NCBI RefSeq assembly: GCF_017832355.1
Contig: NZ_JAFIBY010000007.1
Coordinates: 1-64,000, forward strand
DNA length: 64,000 nucleotides
Origin: Serratia sp. PL17
Lineage (GTDB): Bacteria > Pseudomonadota > Gammaproteobacteria > Enterobacterales > Enterobacteriaceae
Direction: 5' to 3'
Shown here: in pieces, positions 19,207 through 29,315 of the stretch
Position numbering within the stretch: the first letter of the stretch is position 1
How the letters are laid out: each line of letters begins with the position of its first letter
Program-made: the position numbers and the translations under genes
The notes under the pieces: model-generated
Seen by the model: only the letters and a program-made list of their open reading frames with translations
Told to the model about the DNA's origin: nothing
Databases searched by the model: none

Positions 19207-20330
19207 TTTGCCCGGTGATCGAACTGGCCCAACAGCTGATCAAACGCCCTTCTCTCAGCCCACATGACGAAGGCTGCCAGGCGCTAATGATTGAACGTCT
19301 CGAAGCCATCGGTTTTACCGTTGAGCCCATGCCTTTCGGCGACACCCTGAATTTCTGGGCCTGGCGCGGCGAGGGGCAAACCCTGGCGTTTGCCGGCCAC
19401 ACTGACGTGGTGCCGACCGGCGACGAAAAACGCTGGGACAACCCGCCATTTGAACCGACCATCCGCGACGGTATGCTGTATGGCCGCGGCGCGGCGGACA
19501 TGAAAGGTTCACTGGCGGCCATGGTAGTTGCAGCCGAACGCTTTGTCGCGGCTAACCCGCACCATCAGGGGCGTCTGGCATTCCTGATCACCTCTGATGA
19601 AGAGGCCAGCGCTACGCACGGCACGGTGAAAGTGGTAGAAGCCCTGATGGCACGCAACGAGCGCCTTGATTACTGCCTGGTTGGCGAGCCGTCCAGCACC
19701 GAACGCGTCGGCGACGTGGTGAAAAACGGCCGCCGCGGCTCAATCACCGCTAACCTGCACATTCACGGCATTCAGGGCCACGTCGCCTACCCGCACCTGG
19801 CGGATAACCCAGTACATCGTGCCATGCCGGCGCTTAATGAACTGGTGGCCATTGAGTGGGACCACGGCAATGAATTCTTCCCGCCAACCAGTATGCAGAT
19901 CGCCAACGTGCAGGCCGGCACGGGCAGCAACAACGTGATCCCAGGCGAGATGTTCGTCCAGTTCAACTTCCGTTTCAGCACCGAATCGACTGACGCCACG
20001 ATCAAACAACGCGTAGAAGAGTTGCTCGAACGCCATCAGCTGAACTACAGCATCGAATGGCGTCTGTCGGGTCACCCTTTCCTGACCGCGCGCGGGGCGT
20101 TGGTAGACGCGGTGGTGAATGCCGTCGAACACTATTCCGAACTGACACCGCAATTGCTGACCACTGGCGGAACCTCCGACGGCCGCTTTATCGCCCAAAT
20201 GGGCGCGCAGGTGGTTGAGTTGGGGCCAGTCAATGCGACTATCCATAAAGTTAACGAATGTGTACACGCGGCTGACCTACAATTACTGAGTCGCATGTAT
20301 CAACGCATCATGGAGCAATTAGTCGCATGA
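19203..20330 (+). CDS. dapE: Succinyl-diaminopimelate desuccinylase DapE
   Basis: A 375-residue M20-family zinc hydrolase that converts N-succinyl-LL-2,6-diaminopimelate to LL-diaminopimelate in lysine and peptidoglycan-precursor synthesis. Zinc and catalytic motifs are visible: [32 protein letters not shown], and C-terminal [14 protein letters not shown]. The length equals that of E. coli DapE. ATGA overlaps exist at both ends, with yffB upstream and the M15 peptidase gene downstream. Confidence 0.97.
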   Translation: MICPVIELAQQLIKRPSLSPHDEGCQALMIERLEAIGFTVEPMPFGDTLNFWAWRGEGQTLAFAGHTDVVPTGDEKRWDNPPFEPTIRDGMLYGRGAADMKGSLAAMVVAAERFVAANPHHQGRLAFLITSDEEASATHGTVKVVEALMARNERLDYCLVGEPSSTERVGDVVKNGRRGSITANLHIHGIQGHVAYPHLADNPVHRAMPALNELVAIEWDHGNEFFPPTSMQIANVQAGTGSNNVIPGEMFVQFNFRFSTESTDATIKQRVEELLERHQLNYSIEWRLSGHPFLTARGALVDAVVNAVEHYSELTPQLLTTGGTSDGRFIAQMGAQVVELGPVNATIHKVNECVHAADLQLLSRMYQRIMEQLVA

Positions 20331-21001
20331 TCACGCCAGAAATGCTGACTGGGCGCTCGACTGACCACCTGGCGCCGCTTAGCGGTCACCACCGCCTGCA
20401 ACCCGCAGCGGTCGCGGCGTTCCTTGCCATGCAACAGGCGGCGCTCGAAGCCGGGTTTACTCTACAGCCCGCCAGCACATTTCGTGATTTTGAACGGCAA
20501 CAGGCGATCTGGAATGGCAAATTCTGCGGCGAGCGGCCAGTATTAGATAAGGACAGTCGGCCTATCAACATCACGCCGCTGTCCGCGGCAGAACGTTGCG
20601 AGGCGATCTTACGCTGGTCGGCTTTACCGGGCGCCAGCCGCCATCACTGGGGCAGCGATCTGGACGTTTACGATCCCTCTCTGTTGCCCGCTGGGCAGAA
20701 GTTGCAACTGGAACCCTGGGAATACGAACAAGGCGGCTACTTTTATCCACTCAACCAGTGGATGACGGATCATATGGCCGAATTTGGCTTTTACCGTCCG
20801 TTCACCGAAGAGGGTGACGGCGTGGCGGTGGAGCCTTGGCATTTGAGCTACCGCCCACTGGCGCGCGAGGCTGAACATTTGCTGACGCCAGCACTGTTGC
20901 TGGCAGCCTGGAAAGATAAGGACGTTGCCGGTGCAGCATGGCTTGAAGAGCATCTGCCATCGATATTTTCGCGTTTTATACGCACTGAAGGAAAGGAGTA
21001 A
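20327..21001 (+). CDS. M15-family D-Ala-D-Ala carboxypeptidase-like protein
   Basis: A 224-residue VanY/LAS-type zinc peptidase. The metal-binding motifs are [12 protein letters not shown] (SxHxxGxxxD) near residue 104 and EPWHLSYR (ExxWHxxY) near residue 169. Such enzymes trim peptidoglycan stem peptides. No signal peptide is evident, so the protein may be cytoplasmic. It starts inside the dapE stop (ATGA) and ends two bases before ypfN, so it sits within the dapE operon. E. coli has no gene at this position, yet both products concern cell-wall precursors, which makes the coupling notable. Confidence 0.88.
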   Translation: MITPEMLTGRSTDHLAPLSGHHRLQPAAVAAFLAMQQAALEAGFTLQPASTFRDFERQQAIWNGKFCGERPVLDKDSRPINITPLSAAERCEAILRWSALPGASRHHWGSDLDVYDPSLLPAGQKLQLEPWEYEQGGYFYPLNQWMTDHMAEFGFYRPFTEEGDGVAVEPWHLSYRPLAREAEHLLTPALLLAAWKDKDVAGAAWLEEHLPSIFSRFIRTEGKE

Positions 21002-21003
21002 AT

Positions 21004-21189
21004 ATGGAATGGTTAGCTGACTATTGGTGGGTAATCTTACTGATTCTCGTCGGGATGATCATCAGTGGGATCAAAGAGCTACGTCGCGTTGACGTCAAAC
21101 GCTATCTGGCCGATAAACCGGAACTCCCCCCTCACCGCGATAACAACGCCGAGTGGGATGATGAAGACGATTGGCCGAAGAAAAAATGA
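21004..21189 (+). CDS. ypfN: YpfN, small membrane protein (UPF0370)
   Basis: A 61-residue protein with one N-terminal helix ([16 protein letters not shown], about residues 8-23), then [25 protein letters not shown] and an acidic tail [12 protein letters not shown]. It matches E. coli YpfN in sequence and position. AAAGGAG lies shortly before the ATG. Function is unknown. Confidence 0.93.
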   Translation: MEWLADYWWVILLILVGMIISGIKELRRVDVKRYLADKPELPPHRDNNAEWDDEDDWPKKK

Positions 21190-21191
21190 TA

Positions 21192-21214
21192 TCAGGGCGC
21201 GTAATGCGCCCTGA
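21192..21214. terminator. Bidirectional hairpin between ypfN and ypfH
   Basis: A perfect 9-bp stem TCAGGGCGC/GCGCCCTGA with loop GTAAT lies between convergent genes. A T-run is clearer on the minus strand. Confidence 0.75.
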
Positions 21215-21217
21215 CGT

Positions 21218-21907
21218 TTACTTGAAGGCGATTAAATCGCCCCGCTTACCAAACAAAGCCTCTTCCCAGTAACGTTGTGGCACGTAATAGTGCAGTCGTT
21301 CGAGGGCGCTATTCATCATCGCCTGATTAATGGCATGCCCAACGTCATCCACGACATCCAACGTGACGTCGACGCCCTTGGCCTGCAGCCGTTCTGCCGC
21401 CGCCCTGGCGTGCTGCACTGCAATTACCGCATCTTGTTCACCGTGGATCAAATGTACCACGCTCTCACCCAATGCCTGCTCCGGCAAGCTGGCAAAACGC
21501 CCACTGAAAGCCACCACGCGGCCGGCAAGTTTTGGTTCTACCTTCAAGGCTTCCAGCGCCATGATTGATCCTTGAGAAAAACCTATCAGCGCGGTGCCCG
21601 CATCATTTACGCCACTGTGTTTCTGCCAGTAACGTACGGTTTCGACAAACTGCGGCATGACGTCTGCGATGCGCTCGGCGCGGTTATCTTCCGTCACACC
21701 CTGTACCGAAAACCACTGGCGACCACTGCCGTTCCCGAAGGGGAAAGGGCCGCCGATGCTCACCACCAACGCCTGCGGAAAATCCTTGGCGAAGTAACTG
21801 CCAATCTCACCCATCGCGACCGGGGTGTCGCCGACACCGTGAAACAGCAGGATCAGCTGCGCAGCCGGGGTTGCCGGGCTTTGGACAACGAAATGCTCAT
21901 GTTTCAT
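21218..21907 (-). CDS. ypfH: YpfH, alpha/beta-hydrolase esterase
   Basis: A 229-residue serine hydrolase of the carboxylesterase/phospholipase type. It has the oxyanion segment LLFHGVGDTPVAMGEI, the nucleophile elbow GFSQGS (Ser about residue 118), then LIHGEQDAVI with the probable acid and VGHAINQAM with the catalytic His. It matches E. coli YpfH in sequence and position. ATG 21907 has AAGGAG six bases upstream; an in-frame ATG at 21922 lies before this ribosome site and is rejected. Confidence 0.93.
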   Translation of the reverse strand: MKHEHFVVQSPATPAAQLILLFHGVGDTPVAMGEIGSYFAKDFPQALVVSIGGPFPFGNGSGRQWFSVQGVTEDNRAERIADVMPQFVETVRYWQKHSGVNDAGTALIGFSQGSIMALEALKVEPKLAGRVVAFSGRFASLPEQALGESVVHLIHGEQDAVIAVQHARAAAERLQAKGVDVTLDVVDDVGHAINQAMMNSALERLHYYVPQRYWEEALFGKRGDLIAFK

Positions 21908-22023
21908 CGGTGACTCCTTCATTCATCAGATTCTGCCCAGTACCCAATGTCCGGGTTTCTGCCAGCTACTATACGCCGCTGAGGAATCAGGAAAATCGGG
22001 TTTTATTGAGCAACATCTTCAAT

Positions 22024-24036
22024 TTATTCCAACGATTGAGACCAGTCGTGCCAACGCAGGCAGTGCTGTGCATCGAGCTGTTCGAGGGCCAAACCCGCCT
22101 CTTGCCGCCAACGACGCAACAAGGCTTTCTGTCCGCTGCAACCCAGCTGTACCACGCAGGCTATTGGCGTTGCTTGTTGCTGCAAATGCAGACGCAAAGC
22201 GGGCAGCGGTAAGGTGCTGGCTAACAATAAACGCTGTAGCGCGCCCAGACTGGCCTCGAGTGGCCGGTGGGCGAAAGCAAACCCGGCCAGCTCGCGCCAG
22301 TCGTCCTCACCCAGTTGTGTATCACCATCATCACCGGTGATCTCCAGTTGCAGATTGATACGTGGCTGCAACCAGCGCCAATCACGTGCAAGATGCTTAT
22401 GGGCCGCATGTTGCAGCGCTTCACCCTGTTCGGTTAACGGCAGGATCGCCATGGCGGTGTAGCAACCGCTGCTGGCCTCCGTTTTGCTACCGATGCGTAC
22501 CAGCTCAAAACCACAGGATTGCCAAAATCGCCACAGCGGCTCGGTGTAACCAAAACTGACCGAAAGGTAATCCAGCCCCTGCGCTTGCTGGCGTTGCTCC
22601 GCTATCATGCGGCGAGCAATGCCCTGCTGGCGTAATGCAGGTAACACCGCAATGCGGGTAATACGCCGTGAACGCAACGTCGGTGCCCACCACTGCCCGC
22701 CATGCGCCGCCAGCGATTGTGCCACCAGATTGCCGCGTGGCCGCCGTCGCCCCGCCCAGACGTCATGAGCCAGCTCGGCGCTCAATCCGCCTTCCTCTAC
22801 CAGCCACAGTGCACCGACGACGTTGTCCTCCACCTGCGCCATGCCGAAATGCATGCCGGGGGCATCCATCAGCCGCCGTAAATCGAGCGGCGAGGTGCGA
22901 TAGTGGGCACTGCTCAATAAGGCATAAAAACGTGCCAGCCGTTGGGGCTCGGCACACAACCCGCGTTGTTCGGCACTGCTGATACTGACCGCCTCCCCTG
23001 AGGCCTGCCAGGGGGATTGCTCGGTGAACAGTAACGCGTTATCTATTACGCGCTCCAACGCATCACCGCGAGCCCAACGCATCGGCTGTTCCAACCCCAA
23101 TGGCTGAAACGCAGGAAGCCCAGCACAAAACTTCAGTAAAAAACCACGGCCGGTGCCTTCATAACCCTGAACCGTGGTGGTCAGCAAAACGCGGGAGAAA
23201 TGGCTCACCAGGCGTTGCAATAACGGTCCGGGGATCGCCGCCGCTTCATCCACCAGCAACCAACCTACGTCGCTGACATCATGTTCACGGCAATGGGCCA
23301 GCAGCGCGTCCGGCGCCCAAAATTGAGCACGGCCCTGCGCCCATTCACCGGCGACTTCGGTGGCAGCACGGCTCGGCCCGGTAATCCAACAGGTGAGTGG
23401 CGTATTCGCCACCAGCATGCCCGCCACCGTTGATTTACCGCGCCCACGTGCCGCCGTCAGTACCCAAATGCCTGATTCGGCGCCCAACAATTGCGTCAGC
23501 AACCTTTGTTGTTCCGTGGTAGGGCGACCATTCGGGGCATGCCAGTCCGGGCGTGACGGCAAGGGGGCCAGTGCCAGCGCCTCTTCCTGTCGCCAGACCG
23601 TTACCTCAGTGTCTGACACCAAGTGCTGTTGCAGATGATGAATAAAGTTTGGGGTCGTGATCGGTTGTGGGCAATCGCTCCAGCGCAGGCTGTCATGATC
23701 CGGCTGCTGATGCCACTGTCGCCAGGATGGCGTCAATAACAGTAACCAGCTGCCGGCACGTAACGTACCGGCTAATGCTGCCAGCGCTTCAACATCCAAA
23801 CCGGCTGTTGCGTCAAAGGTCGCGTGCAACCTCTCTTGGCCCAACAGCGTTTTCACCGCGCTACTCGCCAACGCCTGCACGCCCGCGGGCGGGTTTTCCC
23901 CCACCCACGGCCAGTCACCCGGTAGCGTCGCTGCCAGGTGTTGCGCCTGCTGGCGGCACCATTGCGGTTCGCCACTGAGCACCAGCAGGCGCCTGATGCC
24001 CTGCTGCTGCATACGTTGCTGCATTGCCTGTAACAA
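22024..24036 (-). CDS. tmcA: tRNA(Met) cytidine acetyltransferase TmcA
   Basis: A 670-residue enzyme that makes N4-acetylcytidine at the wobble base of elongator tRNA-Met, using acetyl-CoA and ATP or GTP. Domains in order: an N-terminal domain ([14 protein letters not shown]), an RNA helicase-like ATPase (Walker [11 protein letters not shown] near residue 195; Walker [15 protein letters not shown]), and a GNAT domain ([20 protein letters not shown]). The start is TTG 24036 with AAGGGA seven bases upstream and an in-frame TAA shortly before it; ATG 24024 is the alternative. Position after ypfH matches E. coli. Confidence 0.95.
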   Translation of the reverse strand: MLQAMQQRMQQQGIRRLLVLSGEPQWCRQQAQHLAATLPGDWPWVGENPPAGVQALASSAVKTLLGQERLHATFDATAGLDVEALAALAGTLRAGSWLLLLTPSWRQWHQQPDHDSLRWSDCPQPITTPNFIHHLQQHLVSDTEVTVWRQEEALALAPLPSRPDWHAPNGRPTTEQQRLLTQLLGAESGIWVLTAARGRGKSTVAGMLVANTPLTCWITGPSRAATEVAGEWAQGRAQFWAPDALLAHCREHDVSDVGWLLVDEAAAIPGPLLQRLVSHFSRVLLTTTVQGYEGTGRGFLLKFCAGLPAFQPLGLEQPMRWARGDALERVIDNALLFTEQSPWQASGEAVSISSAEQRGLCAEPQRLARFYALLSSAHYRTSPLDLRRLMDAPGMHFGMAQVEDNVVGALWLVEEGGLSAELAHDVWAGRRRPRGNLVAQSLAAHGGQWWAPTLRSRRITRIAVLPALRQQGIARRMIAEQRQQAQGLDYLSVSFGYTEPLWRFWQSCGFELVRIGSKTEASSGCYTAMAILPLTEQGEALQHAAHKHLARDWRWLQPRINLQLEITGDDGDTQLGEDDWRELAGFAFAHRPLEASLGALQRLLLASTLPLPALRLHLQQQATPIACVVQLGCSGQKALLRRWRQEAGLALEQLDAQHCLRWHDWSQSLE

Positions 24037-24101
24037 GGCGGTGTCCCTTATTTACGACGGTGCCACGTCCACAGGTGGGACATAGCCTGATACTCAGACT
24101 T

Positions 24102-24130
24102 AAAAAAATGCCGGAGTCAGGCTCCGGCAT
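24102..24130 (-). terminator. Intrinsic terminator of ypfJ
   Basis: A perfect 9-bp stem ATGCCGGAG/CTCCGGCAT with loop TCAGG is followed on the minus strand by a run of T. It lies directly after the ypfJ stop. Confidence 0.88.
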
Positions 24131-24136
24131 AGCATG

Positions 24137-25003
24137 TTAACGTGATGCGAAGGTGTTGCAGGTGTTAGGATCGCCGCTGTCAAAACCCTGCTTAAACCAG
24201 GTATAACGCTGCTGTGAGGTACCGTGGGTGAAACTGTCCGGTACAACACGTCCTTGCCCCTGCTGCTGCAAACGATCATCGCCAATCGCCTGTGCGGCGT
24301 TCAACGCCGACTGCAAATCACCCTCTTCCAACATCTGTTGCTTCTCGGCATATTTGCCCCAGACACCGGCAAAACAGTCCGCCTGCAGTTCCATCTTCAC
24401 CGACAGGCGATTCACTTCCGCCTGGCTGGCGCCCTGTTGCATCTGACGTACTTTTGCTTCAATGCCCAGCAGGTTTTGTACATGGTGGCCGACTTCATGC
24501 GCCACCACATAGGCCTGCGCAAAGTCACCGCCGGCACCCAGTTTAGTTTTCATATCCTGATAGAACGACAAATCGATATACACGGTTTTGTCACCCGGGC
24601 AATAAAACGGCCCCATTGCCGCCTGGCCCGTACCACAACTGGTGCGCGTTACGCCGCGATACATGACCAGTTTAGGCGGCTGGTAGGTTTTCCCCATACG
24701 TTGGAAAACGTCTTTCCAGTTATCTTCGGTAGAGGCCAGCACCACCGAGGTAAACTTGGCCAGCTCATCGTCTTTTGGACTGATGCTGGCACTCTGTTGT
24801 TGAGTTTGCGGGCCCACGTCACCGCCATTGAGCAACGGCGAAAGATCGACACCGTAATAACCGGCCACCAGCACCACCACTAAAATGACGATACCGCCTT
24901 TGCCGCGAGGCACACGGAAACCGCCACCACCGCCACCCAGACCTGAAGACTGCCCGCGACGATCCTCAACATTGTCACTTTCCCGACGCCCTTGCCAACG
25001 CAT
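24137..25003 (-). CDS. ypfJ: YpfJ-type neutral zinc metallopeptidase family protein
   Basis: A 288-residue protein with a cytoplasmic start ([18 protein letters not shown]), a glycine-rich linker, one membrane helix ([18 protein letters not shown], about residues 37-54) and a periplasmic domain. The zinc motif HEVGHH occurs in [17 protein letters not shown], with [12 protein letters not shown] as the likely third-ligand segment. The last residues [12 protein letters not shown] are family-typical. Proteolysis is predicted, not shown. Position between tmcA and purC matches E. coli. Confidence 0.92.
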   Translation of the reverse strand: MRWQGRRESDNVEDRRGQSSGLGGGGGGFRVPRGKGGIVILVVVLVAGYYGVDLSPLLNGGDVGPQTQQQSASISPKDDELAKFTSVVLASTEDNWKDVFQRMGKTYQPPKLVMYRGVTRTSCGTGQAAMGPFYCPGDKTVYIDLSFYQDMKTKLGAGGDFAQAYVVAHEVGHHVQNLLGIEAKVRQMQQGASQAEVNRLSVKMELQADCFAGVWGKYAEKQQMLEEGDLQSALNAAQAIGDDRLQQQGQGRVVPDSFTHGTSQQRYTWFKQGFDSGDPNTCNTFASR

Positions 25004-25167
25004 AAGTAAACTCCAGATTAGGTTTTTGTCATGTTACGTTGATCATTATAAATGCTCAGCGGCAGGGGAAATGTAGAATTTTTCTGGAAATGCAGGCAAA
25101 ACGGCGCAGACGACGAGAAAATGAAGGGAATGACGGGGCCAGATGACCCCGTTTGCAGCGAAAACCC

Positions 25168-25881
25168 TTAGTCGAGTTTGACGCCAATGCGGCGAGCCAC
25201 TTCTTCGTAGGCTTCGATCAAACCACCCAGGCTCTGACGGAAGCGGTCTTTGTCCATCTTGTCCAGGGTGTTCTTGTCCCACAGGCGGCTGCCGTCTGGC
25301 GAGAACTCATCGCCCAGCACGACTTCACCGTTGAACAGACCGAACTCCAGTTTGAAGTCGACCAGGATCAGACCCGCATCGTCAAACAGCTTGCTCAGCA
25401 CGTCGTTTGCCTTGTAGCTCAGCTCACGCATGCGTGCCAGGTGCTCTTTGTTCACCCAACCGAAGGTTTCACAATAGGATTCATTGACCATTGGATCGTG
25501 CATCGCATCGTTTTTCAGAAACAGGTCGAACAGGGGCGGATTCAACACCAGGCCTTCTTCAATGCCCAGACGCTTCACCAAAGAACCGGCGGCACGGTTA
25601 CGGATCACACACTCTACCGGCACCATGTCCAACTTTTTCACCAGCACTTCATTGTCTGACAGCAGGCGTTCCATCTGCGTCGGGATGCCAGCTTCTTCCA
25701 GTTTGCTCATGATGAAATGGTTGAACTTGTTGTTCACCATGCCTTTGCGATCGAACTGCTCAATACGCTGACCATCCAGTGCTGACGTATCGTTGCGGAA
25801 TTCCAACACCAGCAGGTCGGGGTTTTCGGTGGTGTAGACGGTTTTTGCCTTTCCGCGATACAGCTCAGCTATTTTTTGCAT
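25168..25881 (-). CDS. purC: SAICAR synthetase PurC
   Basis: A 237-residue enzyme of purine synthesis that joins CAIR and aspartate using ATP to give SAICAR. Family segments are [18 protein letters not shown] at the N-terminus, [15 protein letters not shown] mid-protein and LVDFKLEFG in the C-terminal half. The length equals that of E. coli PurC. An ERIC element begins 50 bp upstream of the start, and I do not recognise a PurR operator in the short remaining leader. Confidence 0.97.
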   Translation of the reverse strand: MQKIAELYRGKAKTVYTTENPDLLVLEFRNDTSALDGQRIEQFDRKGMVNNKFNHFIMSKLEEAGIPTQMERLLSDNEVLVKKLDMVPVECVIRNRAAGSLVKRLGIEEGLVLNPPLFDLFLKNDAMHDPMVNESYCETFGWVNKEHLARMRELSYKANDVLSKLFDDAGLILVDFKLEFGLFNGEVVLGDEFSPDGSRLWDKNTLDKMDKDRFRQSLGGLIEAYEEVARRIGVKLD

Positions 25882-25930
25882 CTCACTTACTCCAAAAAAA
25901 TTTTTAAAAACGCTTCAACACACAGGCGTG

Positions 25931-26059
25931 ATATACCCAAGATAATTGGAGTTACAGCAAGGCGGCAAGGGCAGGAGTCCCCGGGAGCTTACTCAAGTAA
26001 GTGACCGGGGTGAGTGCACGCAGCCAACACAGCTGTAGCTTCAAGAATGATGGGTATAT
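25931..26059 (+). repeat. ERIC element between bamC and purC
   Basis: About 129 bp with inverted ends ATATACCCA/TGGGTATAT. It contains the typical ERIC core: CCCCGGGAGCTTACTCAAG, then AAGTAAGTGACCGGGGTGAG. It closely follows the remembered 127-bp enterobacterial consensus from end to end. It is transcribed as a long hairpin in either direction and is non-autonomous. Confidence 0.92.
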
Positions 26060-26101
26060 TGTGCCAAATCTGCGACGCAAACGATACCGTAACCATCAAA
26101 C

Positions 26102-26124
26102 AAAAAGGGGCCGAAGCCCCTTTT
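26102..26124 (-). terminator. Intrinsic terminator of the dapA-bamC operon
   Basis: A perfect stem AAAAGGGGC/GCCCCTTTT with a CGAA loop (TTCG on the minus strand) and flanking T-run. It lies four bases after the bamC stop. Confidence 0.93.
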
Positions 26125-26127
26125 CCG

Positions 26128-27180
26128 TTATTTAACGCTGGTTTTACTGAATGCTGCCTGGAATGCCGCAACCAACCCGTCGTTTTGCGACTGGGTCAAC
26201 GGCTTACCTTTAGGATCGATAAATTGCAGGCTGGTGCGGTTGTTCAAGTCCCCCACCTGCAGTTTGTAATCGCCTTCTTTCAGTTCAGGGTCCTTGGCAC
26301 CCAACGCATCCCAATCGCTGCCGCTCAGGGATTTGTAGGTCACAGCGACGGTACCCTGCGGACGGCTGCGGTCACCCACTTTCATCCCCAGTTTTTCCAA
26401 CGCTGCCGGCAGGCGATCCCACACCACAGTGTACGGACCACGCACAACCAACATTGGCAGGCCGGTATCATCTGCCGCGCTCTGCACGTCCAGCGCGCCG
26501 AAACGATTAGCAGACTGGCTGCTTGCCAGGTTGTCTTGTTTGTCCAGGCCTTCAACGATGGTATTCATCATCATACCGTTGTAGCGCTGAACTTCAGACG
26601 GGTCGGTAACCTGATCGGTTTTGCCCTGCTGCTGCAGACCCACGGTTTTAACCACCAGCGCCTGCTGATAACCCTGCTGCTGCACGCTGATCTGGTAGCG
26701 GCCTTCGTACTGGTTGTCTTCATCCAGACGGTTCCACTTCACCCAGTCGGTAGTCAGAGTCTGACCGGCGTCTTGGCGTGAGGCAATCGCGATATTTTTC
26801 GCCTGCAGCATGCTGACAACGCGTGACCACAGGTTCTGGTTTTGCGGGCTGTTCTCAAGCAGCAGCGTACCGCTGTCGCCAGCATATTGCGCGCGTGAAC
26901 CGCTCAGCAATGCCAGAGGCTGTACCGGCGGACGAATATCCAGTTGCTTGCCGATCCCGCCTTTCAGTGTGGTAGCCGGAACATCGTAGTTACCGCTTTG
27001 CACCGGCAGGATCATACCCGCGGGGGCGTTCAGTGCCTTCAGCGGTGAAGCGTCAAGATACGCTTCATCGCCGCTGACCTGGCGCTTGTAGCGCTGGTCG
27101 CTGCTACAGGCCGCCAACATCATAACCAGCGAGATGCCAACGACTTTTGCTACCCTCGACTTTTGCAATGAATAAACCAT
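26128..27180 (-). CDS. bamC: Outer-membrane assembly lipoprotein BamC
   Basis: A 350-residue lipoprotein of the BAM complex, which inserts beta-barrel proteins into the outer membrane. The signal peptide ends at lipobox LAAC with Ser at +2, which permits export to the outer membrane. The N-terminal segment [19 protein letters not shown] binds BamD in E. coli and is conserved; two helix-grip domains follow. ATG 27180 is preferred with AAGGGA six bases upstream; the TTG just before it is unlikely. It lies 16 bp after dapA, as in E. coli. Confidence 0.96.
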   Translation of the reverse strand: MVYSLQKSRVAKVVGISLVMMLAACSSDQRYKRQVSGDEAYLDASPLKALNAPAGMILPVQSGNYDVPATTLKGGIGKQLDIRPPVQPLALLSGSRAQYAGDSGTLLLENSPQNQNLWSRVVSMLQAKNIAIASRQDAGQTLTTDWVKWNRLDEDNQYEGRYQISVQQQGYQQALVVKTVGLQQQGKTDQVTDPSEVQRYNGMMMNTIVEGLDKQDNLASSQSANRFGALDVQSAADDTGLPMLVVRGPYTVVWDRLPAALEKLGMKVGDRSRPQGTVAVTYKSLSGSDWDALGAKDPELKEGDYKLQVGDLNNRTSLQFIDPKGKPLTQSQNDGLVAAFQAAFSKTSVK

Positions 27181-27196
27181 CAAATTTCCCTTAGAG

Positions 27197-28078
27197 TTAC
27201 AGCAAACCGGCGCTTTTCAGTGCGCGTTCCACTACCGGACGGGCAGCGTCGGTCAACGGCGTCATAGGCAGACGCAGCGTATCGGTTGCCATCAATCCCA
27301 ATGCCTTGCAGGCCCATTTCACCGGAATTGGGTTTGCTTCTACAAACAAATCCTGATGCAACGGCATCAAGCGCTGATTTAAGCGGCGTGCTTGGGCAAA
27401 ATCGCCCTGCGCTGCCAGCGCGCAAAGTTGCGCCATTTCACGCGCCGCCACGTTGGCCGTCACGGAAATCACCCCTTTGCCGCCCAGTTGCATGAAATCC
27501 AGACCGCTGGCGTCATCGCCGCTCAGCAAAATGAAATCTTCATCATCAACCAGCACTTGGATCTGACTTACACGACTTAAGTTCCCTGTTGCCTCTTTAA
27601 CAGCAACAATATTCTTAATTTTTGCTAAACGCGCAATCACCGGCGGCAGCATGTCACACCCGGTGCGCGAAGGCACGTTATAGAGGATTTGCGGCAGTGC
27701 GGTGCTTTCGGCAATCGCCTTGAAGTGCTGGTACAGCCCTTCCTGAGTCGGCTTGTTGTAGTACGGCGTGACCGTCAGGCAACCCGCGACACCCGTATTT
27801 TCGAAACGCTGCGTCAGAGAAATGGCTTCAGCGGTGGCGTTGGCCCCCGTGCCGGCAATCACCGGAATACGGCCTGCGGCCAGCTCCAGCGTCTGCAATA
27901 CCACGTCGACATGCTCGTCATGGGCAAGCGTTGCGGACTCACCGGTAGTCCCTACGGAAACGATAGCCGCAGTTCCACTGGCTACATGATAATCAATCAA
28001 TTTTTTTAGGCTCGCGCGATCGACAGCACCTGTGTCATCCATCGGCGTAACCAGTGCAACAATACTTCCCGTAAACAT
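27197..28078 (-). CDS. dapA: 4-hydroxy-tetrahydrodipicolinate synthase DapA
   Basis: A 293-residue aldolase-fold enzyme that condenses pyruvate with aspartate semialdehyde, the first committed step to diaminopimelate and lysine. Visible are [11 protein letters not shown], the Tyr-containing [11 protein letters not shown] and the Schiff-base Lys in [12 protein letters not shown] 28078 gives the conserved [14 protein letters not shown] start with GGAGGGG upstream; nine extra in-frame residues further upstream are not conserved. The gene is divergent from gcvR and followed by bamC. Confidence 0.97.
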   Translation of the reverse strand: MFTGSIVALVTPMDDTGAVDRASLKKLIDYHVASGTAAIVSVGTTGESATLAHDEHVDVVLQTLELAAGRIPVIAGTGANATAEAISLTQRFENTGVAGCLTVTPYYNKPTQEGLYQHFKAIAESTALPQILYNVPSRTGCDMLPPVIARLAKIKNIVAVKEATGNLSRVSQIQVLVDDEDFILLSGDDASGLDFMQLGGKGVISVTANVAAREMAQLCALAAQGDFAQARRLNQRLMPLHQDLFVEANPIPVKWACKALGLMATDTLRLPMTPLTDAARPVVERALKSAGLL

Positions 28079-28224
28079 TGGCCGTCCCCTCCACAAACAA
28101 GTCACTCATGGTACTTTTGCTGCCTATCCAAAAGCAAGCAAACAACGGTGTTGTAAGCGCTTGGCAGGCGGTTTTTTTTATGTTTACCATGGTAACCCCA
28201 TTGAGCACGACAGGAAGCTCCATT

Positions 28225-28794
28225 TTGCCTAAGCCAGATGAACACTATCTCGTAATTACCGCGCTCGGCGCCGATCGCCCCGGAATCGTCAATGCCATCA
28301 CTCGTCACGTCAGCAGTTGCGGATGCAATATCGAAGATAGCCGTCTGGCCATGTTGGGTGAAGAATTCACGTTCATCATGCTGCTTTCAGGCAGTTGGAA
28401 CGCCATTACCCTGATCGAGTCCACCCTGCCGCAAAAAGGCGCAGAACTGGACCTGCTCATTGTAATGAAACGGACCAACTCACACGAAAGGCCGCCGATG
28501 CCGGCCACCGTATGGGTACAGGTTGAAGTACAGGACTCCCCACACCTCATCGAGCGTTTTACCGATCTGTTCGACTCCAGCCAGATGAACATTGCCGAGT
28601 TGGTGTCCCGCACCCAGCCGGCGGAAGGTGGACTGCCGCCGCAGCTGTATATCCAGATCACGGCACACAGTCCCGGCAATCAAGATGCATCAAATATTGA
28701 GCAAGCCTTTCATCGCCTATGTACAGAACTGAAAGCACAAGGCAGTATTAGCGTTGTTAACTATCCACAGCATGATGAGAAAGATGGAGAGTAG
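28225..28794 (+). CDS. gcvR: Glycine cleavage regulator GcvR
   Basis: A 189-residue protein with two ACT domains (HYLVITALGADRPGIVNAIT from about residue 7; VWVQVEVQDSPHLIERFTDL from about residue 95). In E. coli GcvR binds GcvA and represses gcvTHP when glycine is low. No ATG suits the conserved start. TTG 28225 has AGGAAG seven bases upstream and gives nearly the 190-residue E. coli length, so it is chosen; in-frame ATGs at 28180 and 28189 are alternatives. It is followed two bases later by bcp. Confidence 0.93.
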   Translation: MPKPDEHYLVITALGADRPGIVNAITRHVSSCGCNIEDSRLAMLGEEFTFIMLLSGSWNAITLIESTLPQKGAELDLLIVMKRTNSHERPPMPATVWVQVEVQDSPHLIERFTDLFDSSQMNIAELVSRTQPAEGGLPPQLYIQITAHSPGNQDASNIEQAFHRLCTELKAQGSISVVNYPQHDEKDGE

Positions 28795-28796
28795 TT

Positions 28797-29261
28797 ATGA
28801 GCCCATTGAAAGCCGGTGACACAGCGCCGAACTTTAGTTTGCCTGACCAGGACGGTGAGGAAATTAACTTAGCCGACTTCCAAGGACAGCGAGTGCTTGT
28901 TTATTTTTATCCCAAGGCGATGACGCCAGGCTGTACCGTACAGGCCTGCGGTTTGCGGGATAACATGGATGACTTGAAAAAAGCCGGTGTCGAAGTGCTT
29001 GGCATCAGCACGGATAAACCAGAAAAGCTGTCGCGTTTTGCCGAGAAAGAGTTGTTAAACTTCACCTTGTTATCCGATGAGGATCACCAGGTAGCAGAGC
29101 AGTTCGGCGTTTGGGGCGAGAAAACCTTTATGGGGAAAACCTATGATGGCATTCACCGCATCAGCTTCTTGCTCGACGCCAAGGGTAAGGTTGAAAAAGT
29201 GTTTGATGATTTCAAGACCACCAATCATCACGACATTGTTCTGAGCTACCTGCAGCAATAA
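28797..29261 (+). CDS. bcp: Thiol peroxidase Bcp (atypical 2-Cys peroxiredoxin)
   Basis: A 154-residue thioredoxin-fold peroxidase that reduces organic peroxides and H2O2. Cys46 (peroxidatic) and Cys51 (resolving) lie in MTPGCTVQACGLRD; VLVYFYPKA and LLSDEDHQVAEQFGVWGEK are family signatures. It is almost the same length as E. coli Bcp. GAGAG precedes the ATG within the gcvR tail, only two bases separate the genes, and co-transcription with gcvR is likely. Confidence 0.97.
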   Translation: MSPLKAGDTAPNFSLPDQDGEEINLADFQGQRVLVYFYPKAMTPGCTVQACGLRDNMDDLKKAGVEVLGISTDKPEKLSRFAEKELLNFTLLSDEDHQVAEQFGVWGEKTFMGKTYDGIHRISFLLDAKGKVEKVFDDFKTTNHHDIVLSYLQQ

Positions 29262-29269
29262 TTCTCACG

Positions 29270-29294
29270 AAGCGCAGCGGCCTGCTGCGCTTCG
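29270..29294. terminator. Bidirectional terminator between bcp and perM
   Basis: A perfect 10-bp stem GAAGCGCAGC/GCTGCGCTTC with loop GGCCT is followed by GTTATTT. It serves convergent bcp and perM. Confidence 0.85.
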
Positions 29295-29315
29295 TTATTT
29301 CCCTTCCCGCTTATT

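Noticed and set aside
28079..28224. Lysine riboswitch for dapA in the dapA-gcvR gap
   Set aside because: The gap is only about 146 bp and no lysine-riboswitch core was recognised.
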